Positions 17,561-26,900 of a stretch of DNA of 44,746 bases are shown one piece after another. The notes beneath the pieces were generated by a model, which saw only the letters and a list, made by a program, of their open reading frames with translations, was not told the origin of the DNA and searched no databases. Both the position numbers and the translations under genes were made by a program. Position 1 is the stretch's first letter, and every line of letters starts with the position of its first letter. Source of the stretch: Candidatus Zhuqueibacterota bacterium (GTDB lineage: Bacteria > Zhuqueibacterota > Zhuqueibacteria > Thermofontimicrobiales > Thiofontviventaceae); the NCBI GenBank assembly GCA_016931935.1, contig JAFGDW010000258.1, forward strand, positions 1-44,746. Reading direction: 5' to 3'.

Positions 17561-19603
17561 ATGAAACAGCAAAACATACATATCTTTTTATGGTCGCTTT
17601 TGACAATTATTTTGTGTGAATCATTATCGGAGATGTCGCTCGCGCAGATAGATCGACAGGATTTGACACTACTTCCGATTGATGAACTAATGAAAATAAA
17701 GGTAATCACAGTTTCACGTGTTCCCGAACAATATGCAGAAGCCATCGCTGCGATCCGTGTATTACCAGGGGAGACGCTAAAACGAGCCGGTACTTCTTGC
17801 ATCCCCGAGGCATTACGGCTTGTCCAAGGCGTGGAAGTCGCGCGGTTTGATGCCAACAAATGGGCGATTAGCAGTCGCGGTTTTAATCATATTTTTTCCA
17901 ATAAACAGTTGGTGCTCATGGATGGCCGCAGTCTTTATACGCCTATTTGGTCAGGAGTTTTTTGGGATGCTCAGGATACGTATTTGGAAGATATCGATCG
18001 CATCGAAGTGATTCGCGGCTCCAGTGGCTCAATGTGGGGCGCAAATGCTGTAAATGGTATTGTCAACATCCTGACCAAGGACGCCAGTGAAACTGAGGGT
18101 TTAGTCTTTAATGCCGGTACGGGCTCCGAACTAAAATTACGCATTGGATTTCGGTATGGTGACCAAATAACGGATAACTGGTACTACCGTATATATGGCA
18201 AATACCAGCAATGGGATAATCAGGTGCTCAGCGATGGCAGCAATGCCCATGATACATGGGGGCAAGGCATGGGCGGAATTCGACTTGATGGGCATCCGGA
18301 TCCGACGACTCATATTTCGTTTCAAATGCTGGGTTATAAAAGCTCGGGTTGGCATCGTATGAAAATTGCTTTTCCCAATCCGCCATATATACGCACTACA
18401 GATAGTAATTACAAAACATCTGGCCTCACAGTGTTAGGATTGTTGAATAAACAAACGTCGGATGTTTCGCATTACCAGTTACAAATTTATTACGACTATC
18501 TGACACGACGAGATCCGATCTTGATTCAGGGATGGTATCGTGCTTTCGATCTTGACTATCAGCACCAGTGGGGAACGTGCGACTGGAACGAATTATTGTG
18601 GGGAATGGGTTATCGCTACATGAGCGACCATATTGTGGAGACATTTGCACTTGCGGTGATTCCCGAACGACGCGTTTATCCGCTATATAGCGCCTTTATT
18701 CAGGATCAGATGCATCTGTTCTCAAATCGGTTGCGGTTAATTATCGGATCGAAATTCGAACAAAATGAATTTAGCGGTTTCGAATATCAGCCCAATTTTC
18801 GTGTCATGTGGGATATAAAACAGCATCATCACATATGGGGCGCTGTTGCGCGGGCAGTTCGTACACCGTCACGAGCGGATCTGGATACACGATTCCCGTT
18901 GGAAATTGTACCGGGTGAAGAAGTTACACCTGCCTGGACGGGTAAAAAAATAATTGTTGCAGCAACTGGCAGCAAGAAATTCAAATCGGAAATTTTACAT
19001 GCATACGATCTGGGCTATCGTTACTATTCAAATGAAAATTATTTCATTGATGTTGCCGGTTTCTATTACCAGTACGATCAATTGCGATCGTACGAATTTG
19101 GCGCGCCTCGATTGGAAACAATAATGGGTCAACAATATCCTATGCTGCCATACATGCAATACAATGATGAATATGGAACTGTTTATGGAATTGAATTGGG
19201 AATGGATTGTGAATTGAACGATGACTGGCGTTTCCATGGTGCGTATTCTCAACTAAAGATGGATTTGAAAGTCCATCCCCCAAGTACGTATCCCGGTTCG
19301 GAAGGGCATGAAGGCGAAACGCCGGAACGTCAATACACATTTTTTACAACCTGGGATATTTCAAAGCGACAGGACGTGAGCGTGATTTTCCGCTATGTCG
19401 ATGCGGTGCCAGGTCTGAAAATAGATAGTTACTTTGTAACCGATCTCAATTACAGGGTGCGAATAAACGATCACGTTGAATTAAATCTGGTTGCACAAAA
19501 TCTGGGCTATCCGCATCACGCGGAATTTCGAGAGGGTCCGATTCCTTTTATTAGCTCTGAAGTTAAACAAAGCGTGTTCACCAACCTCATCTGGAGATAT
19601 TGA
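17561..19603 (+). CDS. TonB-dependent receptor, third tandem paralogue
   Basis: An outer-membrane receptor of 680 residues from the preferred ATG 17561, which places a clean signal peptide (HIFLWSLLTIILCESLSEMS then LAQ) at the N-terminus. ATG 17513 would add 16 residues. Neither start has a good ribosome-binding site. The linker LTLLPIDELMKIKV, plug (IPEALRLVQGVEVARFDANK, DRIEVIRG, MWGANAVNG) and a barrel ending IWRY follow the pattern of its neighbours. The plug differs in having RGSSGSMWG in place of RGPGASxWG. The gap to the second receptor gene is 26-74 bases and to the YfiR gene 6 bases. The three receptors are clearly diverged, so this is not a recent duplication. Confidence 0.9.
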   Translation: MKQQNIHIFLWSLLTIILCESLSEMSLAQIDRQDLTLLPIDELMKIKVITVSRVPEQYAEAIAAIRVLPGETLKRAGTSCIPEALRLVQGVEVARFDANKWAISSRGFNHIFSNKQLVLMDGRSLYTPIWSGVFWDAQDTYLEDIDRIEVIRGSSGSMWGANAVNGIVNILTKDASETEGLVFNAGTGSELKLRIGFRYGDQITDNWYYRIYGKYQQWDNQVLSDGSNAHDTWGQGMGGIRLDGHPDPTTHISFQMLGYKSSGWHRMKIAFPNPPYIRTTDSNYKTSGLTVLGLLNKQTSDVSHYQLQIYYDYLTRRDPILIQGWYRAFDLDYQHQWGTCDWNELLWGMGYRYMSDHIVETFALAVIPERRVYPLYSAFIQDQMHLFSNRLRLIIGSKFEQNEFSGFEYQPNFRVMWDIKQHHHIWGAVARAVRTPSRADLDTRFPLEIVPGEEVTPAWTGKKIIVAATGSKKFKSEILHAYDLGYRYYSNENYFIDVAGFYYQYDQLRSYEFGAPRLETIMGQQYPMLPYMQYNDEYGTVYGIELGMDCELNDDWRFHGAYSQLKMDLKVHPPSTYPGSEGHEGETPERQYTFFTTWDISKRQDVSVIFRYVDAVPGLKIDSYFVTDLNYRVRINDHVELNLVAQNLGYPHHAEFREGPIPFISSEVKQSVFTNLIWRY

Positions 19604-19609
19604 CACGTT

Positions 19610-20200
19610 GTGAGAAGAGACGTCCGACATACGCCATATATTTGGTGGCTGGTTATCATCGTATCTGTTGGAATATCCATCAGCTATGCGAATACTGCTC
19701 CTAAAAACGCTGGCCAGCCCACCGAATATGAAGTAAAGGCGGCGTTCCTGTTCAATTTTGCAAAATTTGTGGAATGGCCTGTTTCAGCATTGGTATCTAC
19801 TGATTCCGTGTTAATTATTGGTGTTCTCGCACCCGAAGACGTGGTCGACGTATTTAAAGAAGTTATTGGCCAGAAAGTTGTGAAGAATCGGCGAATTTTG
19901 ATTCGTCAGTATTACTGGTATCGGGATATTGAATTTTGCCACATCCTTTTTGTTGGTAATAATGAAAGCAAACGCCTACCACGGATTCTAAATTTCATTA
20001 AAAATAAGCCGATTCTTACCGTCGGTGATCAGATTGAAGGTTTCGCCGAGGCTGGAGGGATAATTAATTTTGTGTTAAATGATAAGCTTGTCAATTTTGA
20101 AATTAATCCAACAGCCGCCAAACGATTGGACATCCAGATTAGCTCTAAATTGCTTCGTTTAGCCACAATTGTTGATGATGACCAGGAGGCTCGCGAATGA
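19610..20200 (+). CDS. YfiR/DUF4154 family periplasmic regulator
   Basis: A 196-residue exported protein of the DUF4154 (YfiR) family. After a signal peptide (about 1-28) come the hallmark [18 protein letters not shown] and the C-terminal [20 protein letters not shown] followed by [20 protein letters not shown], both diagnostic. In Pseudomonas, YfiR is a periplasmic repressor that binds the CHASE8-containing YfiN, and the outer-membrane lipoprotein YfiB relieves it. Here the gene lies between outer-membrane receptors and a CHASE8 kinase, overlapping the kinase gene by 4 bases (ATGA). The inferred role is to carry information between receptor and kinase. The start is GTG 19610, without a strong ribosome-binding site. 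The fold assignment is firm, the role inferred. Confidence 0.9.
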   Translation: MRRDVRHTPYIWWLVIIVSVGISISYANTAPKNAGQPTEYEVKAAFLFNFAKFVEWPVSALVSTDSVLIIGVLAPEDVVDVFKEVIGQKVVKNRRILIRQYYWYRDIEFCHILFVGNNESKRLPRILNFIKNKPILTVGDQIEGFAEAGGIINFVLNDKLVNFEINPTAAKRLDIQISSKLLRLATIVDDDQEARE

Positions 20201-21618
20201 AAATACTCAGTGGGCCATCCATTAAACAGAAATTAACATCAATTATTATTATTACCAGTTGTATTGCACTGTTCTTTGCATGCCTGGCATTCATCATTTT
20301 CGACCGGGTCACGTTTCAAAAGCGTCTCGAAGCGAATATTGATACCATCACCCAAATTGCAGCAGAGAATAGCAACGCTTCATTATTATTCAATAATAAA
20401 TTGGATGCTATCCGTGTGCTGGAATCGCTCAAAGCCGAAAAAAGTATTGAGATTGCCTGTATTTACGATTCATCCAAAACTATTTTTGCAACACTACCGG
20501 TAAGCATCGATACAACCATCGTCCCCAAAGCAGTCGAATTGAAGCCGTTGCGCGAATATAAGCATGGGTACATGATCGTGCAAAAATTGGTCTATGATCA
20601 GGACAAATCAGCAGTGCTGGGACTCGTTTATGTAAAAGCCAGTATGGCAATTATGAATAGCCGGCTGAAACAGATTATTTATATCTCCAGCTTATTTTTG
20701 CTGATATCGATTTTTATTGTATCAGCTATTTCGCTTCAATTGCAAAACATTATTACAACGCCGATTCTTCACCTCGCCTCGGTTGCACGCGATGTTTCGC
20801 TTCAGAAAGACTATTCCGTTCGCGCCCGCAAATTCAGCGGCGATGAACTAGGATTCCTTACTGATCGATTCAATGAAATGCTGATCCAGATTCAGGAACG
20901 AGAGTACGCACTGCAAAATGCTTACGATGAATTGAAAACAAAAACGGATGAGCTTGAAACGGAACTTAATGTAAGGCGCGTCGCTGAACAGCAGTTAAAG
21001 AATTCACTATCTGAAAAAGAAGTACTGTTGCGTGAAATACATCATCGTGTCAAAAACAATCTTCAAGTAATTTCCAGTTTAATTTATTTGCAAACAAAAA
21101 ATATTACCGATATCGACGCACTACGGATGTTCCGTGATGGACAGAATCGGGTGAAGTCCATGGCATTAATTCATGAGGAACTGTACAATTCAAAAGATTT
21201 ATCGAGCATCGATTTTGGGGCGTACATTAAAAATTTATCGAGTCATTTATTTCATTCATATCGGGAAGAGTCAAAAACCATAATTTTGAAATCCGACGTC
21301 GATGATATTTCACTAAACATCGACACGGCAATAAATTGTGGTATGATTATTAATGAATTGGTATCGAATTCACTAAAGCACGCGTTTCATAATATGACCA
21401 GGGGAACAATTCACATCGGGTTACATGCAACAAATACACATAAATTTTTAATGACCATTGGCGACGATGGTAGCGGTTTTCCCCGTCATATTAATTTTCG
21501 CAACACAACATCATTGGGACTGCAACTGGTTTGTAATTTAATAGATCAGTTGAACGGTACAATTGAATTGACAAACAACCAAGGTACTGAATTTAAGATT
21601 GTATTTGCGGAATCGTAA
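20197..21618 (+). CDS. CHASE8-HAMP-HisKA_2 sensor histidine kinase
   Basis: A 473-residue inner-membrane kinase. TM1 (about 13-36) is followed by a periplasmic CHASE8-like domain (about 40-150; [34 protein letters not shown]). TM2 (about 158-180) leads into a HAMP linker (181-235; [14 protein letters not shown]) and a coiled coil (236-270). The HisKA_2 box [18 protein letters not shown] has the likely phospho-accepting His282, and the ATP-binding domain has [13 protein letters not shown] and [13 protein letters not shown]8 is the sensor of YfiN-type diguanylate cyclases, but there is no GGDEF here. An AGGAGG site lies 7 bases before the ATG. The neighbouring YfiR homologue is the expected periplasmic partner and the following REC-containing protein the expected phosphoryl acceptor. 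Both links are inferred. Confidence 0.9.
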   Translation: MKILSGPSIKQKLTSIIIITSCIALFFACLAFIIFDRVTFQKRLEANIDTITQIAAENSNASLLFNNKLDAIRVLESLKAEKSIEIACIYDSSKTIFATLPVSIDTTIVPKAVELKPLREYKHGYMIVQKLVYDQDKSAVLGLVYVKASMAIMNSRLKQIIYISSLFLLISIFIVSAISLQLQNIITTPILHLASVARDVSLQKDYSVRARKFSGDELGFLTDRFNEMLIQIQEREYALQNAYDELKTKTDELETELNVRRVAEQQLKNSLSEKEVLLREIHHRVKNNLQVISSLIYLQTKNITDIDALRMFRDGQNRVKSMALIHEELYNSKDLSSIDFGAYIKNLSSHLFHSYREESKTIILKSDVDDISLNIDTAINCGMIINELVSNSLKHAFHNMTRGTIHIGLHATNTHKFLMTIGDDGSGFPRHINFRNTTSLGLQLVCNLIDQLNGTIELTNNQGTEFKIVFAES

Positions 21619-21633
21619 ACGAGGAGGAGTAAC

Positions 21634-23535
21634 ATGCAGGGTGACAGAACCCGGGTAATGGTAGTTGAAGATGAAAAAATAACAGCATTGGAATTGCAAG
21701 ATCGGCTGACTTCCAGCGGGTATCATGTGAGTGCCATGGTATCAACCGGTGAAGAAGCGCTGGAGCAGGCGCAGGCGAACAAACCGGACCTGGCGCTTAT
21801 GGATATCAAGCTGAAAGGATTTATGGACGGCGTCCAGGCGGCGGAACTTATTCGCGCCCGGCTGGACATTCCCATTATTTATCTGACCGCCTATGCCGAC
21901 AAGGAAACCTTACAACGGGCAAAAATTACCGAACCGTTCGGTTATATTTTAAAACCGTTCGATGAACGGGAATTATATACGACCATTGAAATGGCGCTCT
22001 ATAAACATAAAATGGAGCGCAAGTTAAAGGAAAGCGAACAGTGGTTTTCCACAACCCTGAATAGTATCAGCGATGCTGTTATTGCTACGAACAAAGATGG
22101 ATATATTACATTCCTGAATCCGATTGCTGAACGGCTTACTGGTTGGAGTCGGGCTGATGCTATCGGGGAGTCACTTTCGAAAATTTACAACGTCCTGGAT
22201 GAAAAATCGAGCGACCATCAGGACAAGGAATCCGATCATGATATTGGCGGCGTTGTTTATAGTGAATTTCATCACACCAAAATTCTTATCTCAAAAAATG
22301 GCACCCAACGGCTGATCGATGACAGCATGGCTCCGATTCAAAAATCCGATGGTATGATCAACGGCGTTGTGCTGGTGTTCCGGGATATTTCCGAACGTCG
22401 TAAATTTGAACAGGAACTCATTAAAACCCAGAAACTGGAATCACTGGGCGTACTCGCCGGTGGTATCGCACACGATTTCAACAATGTGCTGACAGCAATT
22501 ATCGGTAACATTTCTATTGCCAAGCTAAACCTCGACGCCAACGACGATACATACAAATTACTGATGGAGGTGGAAAACGCCTCCAAACGGGCCAAATCAC
22601 TAACACGCCAATTGCTAACCTTTTCCAAAGGTGGCGAGCCGGTTCGCAAACTTGTCAGCATCAAAGATGCGTTGCGCAATGCCGCATCATTTGCACTGAA
22701 AGGTTCATCGATTCAAGGTGAGTTTAGTTTTGCCCCGGATCTGATGGCAATTGAGGCCGATGAAGCGCAACTTACACAGGCAATTTACAATATTATTAAC
22801 AATGCCCGGCAGGCGAAGCCAAAAGACAGCCGCGTTCTTATTCGGGCTGAAAACGTAAAAGTTGGTCTGGAACAGAAACTGGCAATAAAACCCGGACCCT
22901 ATATCAAAGTAACCATTATTGATCAAGGCTCCGGAATCCGCCCGGAACATCTTACCAAGATATTTGACCCTTATTTCACCACGCGACAGAACGCCAGTGG
23001 GCTGGGGTTGGCGATTAGTTATTCGATCGTTAAAAAACATGACGGCAATGTACTTGTGGAATCGGTGCCGGACAAGGGAACCAAAGTAACGATTTACATT
23101 CCGGCTTCCGAAGAAAAGGTGGCGCCGAAACGCGAACGCGATTATCATTTCCCGGCGCGTCACGGTAATATTTTGGTGATGGATGATGAGCCGCTCATTC
23201 GCAACCTGGTGAAGCGGATGCTGAATATTATGGGGCATTCGGTGGAAACAGCGAATCATGGCCAGCAGGCAATCGAGCTGTATTCCACTGCCATGAACAA
23301 CGGCAACCCGTACGATGTTGTGATTCTGGATTTGACAGTTCAGGGGGGCATGGGCGGGCAGGAAACAATCGAACGATTACGTAAACTCAATCCGGATGTG
23401 AAGGCGATTGTTTCCAGCGGTTACTCCAATGATCCGATCATGGCGAATTTCGCGGATTATGGTTTTTCCGGCGTCGTTGCCAAACCGTATGAAACGCATG
23501 AACTGAATCGGGTGATTAATGATGTGATGAAGTAA
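21634..23535 (+). CDS. Hybrid signalling protein REC-PAS-HisKA-HATPase-REC
   Basis: A 633-residue cytosolic protein with no membrane segment. The first receiver (about 6-122) has acidic Glu12/Asp13, phospho-acceptor Asp57 in LMDIKL and Lys107 in LKPFD. A PAS domain (138-255) starts STTLNSISDAVIATNKDGYI. The HisKA domain has GGIAHDFNNVLTAI with His280, the ATPase has the N-box INNARQA, DQGSGI and SGLGLAIS, and a second receiver (512-630) has Asp517/518, Asp566 and Lys617. A strong GAGGAGG site lies before the ATG, 15 bases after the upstream kinase gene. There is no DNA-binding, GGDEF or HPt domain, so the final output must lie elsewhere. Its first receiver is the natural target of the upstream HisKA_2 kinase. 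Confidence 0.92.
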   Translation: MQGDRTRVMVVEDEKITALELQDRLTSSGYHVSAMVSTGEEALEQAQANKPDLALMDIKLKGFMDGVQAAELIRARLDIPIIYLTAYADKETLQRAKITEPFGYILKPFDERELYTTIEMALYKHKMERKLKESEQWFSTTLNSISDAVIATNKDGYITFLNPIAERLTGWSRADAIGESLSKIYNVLDEKSSDHQDKESDHDIGGVVYSEFHHTKILISKNGTQRLIDDSMAPIQKSDGMINGVVLVFRDISERRKFEQELIKTQKLESLGVLAGGIAHDFNNVLTAIIGNISIAKLNLDANDDTYKLLMEVENASKRAKSLTRQLLTFSKGGEPVRKLVSIKDALRNAASFALKGSSIQGEFSFAPDLMAIEADEAQLTQAIYNIINNARQAKPKDSRVLIRAENVKVGLEQKLAIKPGPYIKVTIIDQGSGIRPEHLTKIFDPYFTTRQNASGLGLAISYSIVKKHDGNVLVESVPDKGTKVTIYIPASEEKVAPKRERDYHFPARHGNILVMDDEPLIRNLVKRMLNIMGHSVETANHGQQAIELYSTAMNNGNPYDVVILDLTVQGGMGGQETIERLRKLNPDVKAIVSSGYSNDPIMANFADYGFSGVVAKPYETHELNRVINDVMK

Positions 23536-23693
23536 AAAAATACATATCCTCTTAATAAAATGATGGTAGTAATTAAAATTGACTTCAAATAGCTTCTCAA
23601 AATTTTGCAGAGCGCAAAGAGCACAGCAATAGCACAAATCTATCGCTATGCTCCCGCTTTTCGGGATCTATGCACTTTACATGTATAGCTTGA

Positions 23694-23858
23694 CCATCCA
23701 ATATTGGTATCCATTCAATATTCTGATCCTTACCCACATCTATGTTACTGGACACGGGAGGATTCAAAATTCCCCTTCCCTTCGTAAGGGAAGGGGAGAA
23801 AAACCTTTCCCCGTGTCCAGTAAAAAATGTGGGTAAGGATCAGTTCAATATTGGATGG
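23694..23858. repeat. Long imperfect palindrome (165 bp)
   Basis: Four matched arm segments occur in mirror order: CCATCCAATATTG (23694-23706)/CAATATTGGATGG (23846-23858); CTGATCCTTACCCACAT (23723-23739)/ATGTGGGTAAGGATCAG (23827-23843); ACTGGACACGGG (23747-23758)/CCCGTGTCCAGT (23810-23821); and CCCCTTCCCTT/AAGGGAAGGGG (23772-23795) at the centre. The unpaired parts are short bulges. It could be a MITE or an RNA hairpin, and it could stop transcription from both converging operons. Confidence 0.65.
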
Positions 23859-23862
23859 CTAT

Positions 23863-23887
23863 GTTGACTTCGACATGCTCAGGCAAC
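23863..23887. repeat. REP-like palindrome, imperfect copy
   Basis: GTTGACT (23863-23869) and AGGCAAC (23881-23887) flank the loop TCGACATGCTC. One stem position is mismatched. It abuts the long palindrome. Confidence 0.55.
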
Positions 23888-23955
23888 GATTAAGTATCTT
23901 AGTGACAGTGAATTAAATAATAAAATCTCTATCGGATGCGCGAGAATCAGCACAT

Positions 23956-26900
23956 TTATTGTACTATCTGATCCGACGCTCCTAACATCCCTTGTGCGCC
24001 TTTTATCTCCGGGATTGCTTCCTTCTTACGCTTCCGCATATAAGCTGCCATCTGCGTCTTGAAATAATTCCGCATATCATCAAAAACCGTGTACGCCCAT
24101 GGCACAGCAATTAGCGATAGCAGTGTTGATGATAATAAGCCGCCAATAATCGTTCGCCCCATCGGCGCATAGGGCATACCAATCATTTTCGTATTTCCCA
24201 CTGCCATCGGCAGCAATCCCCCAATCGTGGTGAAGGCTGTCATCAAAATTGGCCGGAACCGGTGCTTGCCGGCTTCTACAATTGCATCGAATCGGCTGTA
24301 GCCTTCATTGCGCAGCCGGTTAATCAAATCAATGAGGACGATTGAATTATTTACGACGACTCCAACCAAAATTACAAACCCAATTTGACTCATAATATCA
24401 ATAGCGGTGCCGGACAGATAAAGCATCCAGTACGCTCCGACAAATGACAAGGGTATCGCCAAAATCACGGAAAGCGGCAACACAAATGATTCGAATAAAA
24501 TTCCCATGAGTAAAAACACAAACGTTCCGGAAAGCAGTAGCGAAAATCGGGCGTTGCTGTTGCTCTCCCGCATGCGATCAAATTGCCGGCCTTTGCTCCA
24601 TGAATAGCCATACGGCATGGCAAAGCCGGTCATGGCACGATCCACCTGTTCATAAATATTTTTCATATTGTCCTCGGTGGTATTTGCCGTTATCTCCATG
24701 TAAGTTTTGCCATCTTCCCGGTGAATTTCACCAAGACTTTTTTGGACTGAAAATGTCGCCACCGCGCTTAACGGGATTTCTTTACCGGAGTTGGTAAAGA
24801 AGCTCATATTCTTTAACTGCGAAAAATTCTTACGGTCTTCCTCGCGCAACTGGATATTGACATCAATTTCTTTTTCTTCGGTATGATATTTTGGCAGCGG
24901 AATTCCCCGTAGGGCGTATTGGACCGTACCTGAAATAATCGTCGGGGAAATCCCATATTTTTTGGCTTGTTCACGATTTACTTTCAGGCGAATTTCATCA
25001 CCACCGCGTTCCCGGTCCGGTTCGATGCTCACGATTTCGTCGATCGTAGCCAGCCGCCGTTCGACTTCTTTTGACAGTTCCACCAGTGTATTGGTATCGT
25101 CACCATACAACACAATCGCCACTGATGCATCATCACCGCCTTCGTTATGCCAGGTTGTGCGCACCTCCACGCCGGGCAATTCCGGCAGTCGCTTCTTCAC
25201 ATCTTCAATTACATCTTCCCGATCCATTACCCCGCCAGGCAAGTGTCCCCACTTTTTCATGATATTATCATATGCCACCTGAAACCACTCCCGTTTCGGC
25301 GCAGGTTTCAGGAAAACCCGTATGCGGGCGAAATTATTACGATAGTTAGTCACAATTGTCCGCACACCATATAAATCGCTTTTTGTTCGGACGGTATCTT
25401 CTACAAGATTAACGATGCGTTGGGCATCATCAAAGGTGTAATTGTCCGGCAGTTCCATCATCAGTCGAAAATCATTAATATTCCCCTGTGTTTCGGCATT
25501 TTGTTTAATCTTGGGAAGAATCATAAACATCGATGCCGTCACAAAAACCAGGACAATGAACGTTTCCAGTCTGTGGAGTACTGCCCAGCCAAGCATCCGT
25601 TGATACAACCGATTGCTGTTAACAATAATCGCTGGTTCTTGGACTTCGCGTTTACTGACAATCCGCGTTGCTGCCAGCGGGATAAATATCAGCGCGACGA
25701 ACAGTGATGCCACCAGCGATACCATCACAGGCAGTCCGATCCGTAACATGTAAAACCGGAAGCCAATTTCATCGTTCATTAATATCAACGGCAGAAACAC
25801 AACCACCGTTGTAAACGTCGCCATGGTTATTGCCAGCGATACTTCACTCGTGCCCCAAAGCGCGGCGTCACGATTGGAAGCACCATCTGCCCGCTTACGA
25901 TAGATGTTTTCCAGCACGACAATCGAATTATCAACCACCATTCCGATCGAAATCATCAGCCCCATCATAGTGATCATATTTAAGGTCCAACCAACGAAAT
26001 AAATCACAGTCAGGGCAATCAATACAGAAAGCGGCAATGCAAGCGATACGATCGATGTCATGCGGAACCGTCGCAGAAAGAATAACAAGACAGCAAACGC
26101 GAAAAAGCCACCCCATAATCCGGTATGCGTCAGGTTTTCAATCGATTCATTAATCAATTCACCCTGATTAAACAGAAATTCTGCTCTGTACCCAGCCAGT
26201 TTGGGATCGTTTTTAAATTCATTTTCAAAAAATTTCTGAATCTCTCCGCATAAGTCGACCGTATTAGCCACGGATTCCTTGAAAATGCCTAAACTCATGG
26301 CTTCTTTGCCGTCAATCTGGTGACGCCACTGATGCTCGGGCACATCGTATGTCACTTCGGCAATATCCTTCAACCGGATGTTCGTGCCGCGTATCGGAAT
26401 ATTCTTGACTTCTTCCAGTGAAGAAAACTTTCCTAATGAACGCACAAAAATTTTCCGTTGGCCTTCTTTCACATAACCACTGGAAATGGAAAAATTATCA
26501 TTCCGCAATTGTTGAATGACTTCATATAAATTGATTTTATGACTCTTTACCAAATCCTGGTTAATATAAATTAAAATCGATTTTTCTTCTGCGCCCCAAA
26601 TTTCCACTTTGGCCACACCGTCGATTCGCTCCAACGGTTTTTGCAGATGCTGCTCAGCCAGCATGTACCTGTCCTGATGGGGATATTCTTCGATTAACGC
26701 AATCCATAAAATCGGTTCATCATCATCAGTGAATTTGCGGAGATAGCTTCGCTCAATATCATCGGGGATTTCAGCTTTTACACGATCCATCCGGTCACGG
26801 AGCTGATCATATGCCAAATCCATGTCGGTGCCCTGCGCAAATTCGATGAATGTCCAACAACCGTTTGCTGAGCTGTTCGTACGGACGCGACGTACTCCGG

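Larger units (their letters stand above)
23536..23955. other. Intergenic region dominated by a long palindrome
   Basis: 420 bases between the hybrid-kinase gene and the convergent RND gene. It holds the long inverted repeat (23694-23858) and a REP-like copy (23863-23887). The short open frame at 23648-23836 lies inside the palindrome and is not a believable gene. Confidence 0.6.

Noticed and set aside
20197-21618. Diguanylate cyclase (true YfiN orthologue)
   Set aside because: No GGDEF motif; the C-terminal half clearly carries HisKA_2 and ATPase motifs.
23648-23836. 62-residue open frame
   Set aside because: Sits inside the long palindrome; its sequence is explained by the repeat.
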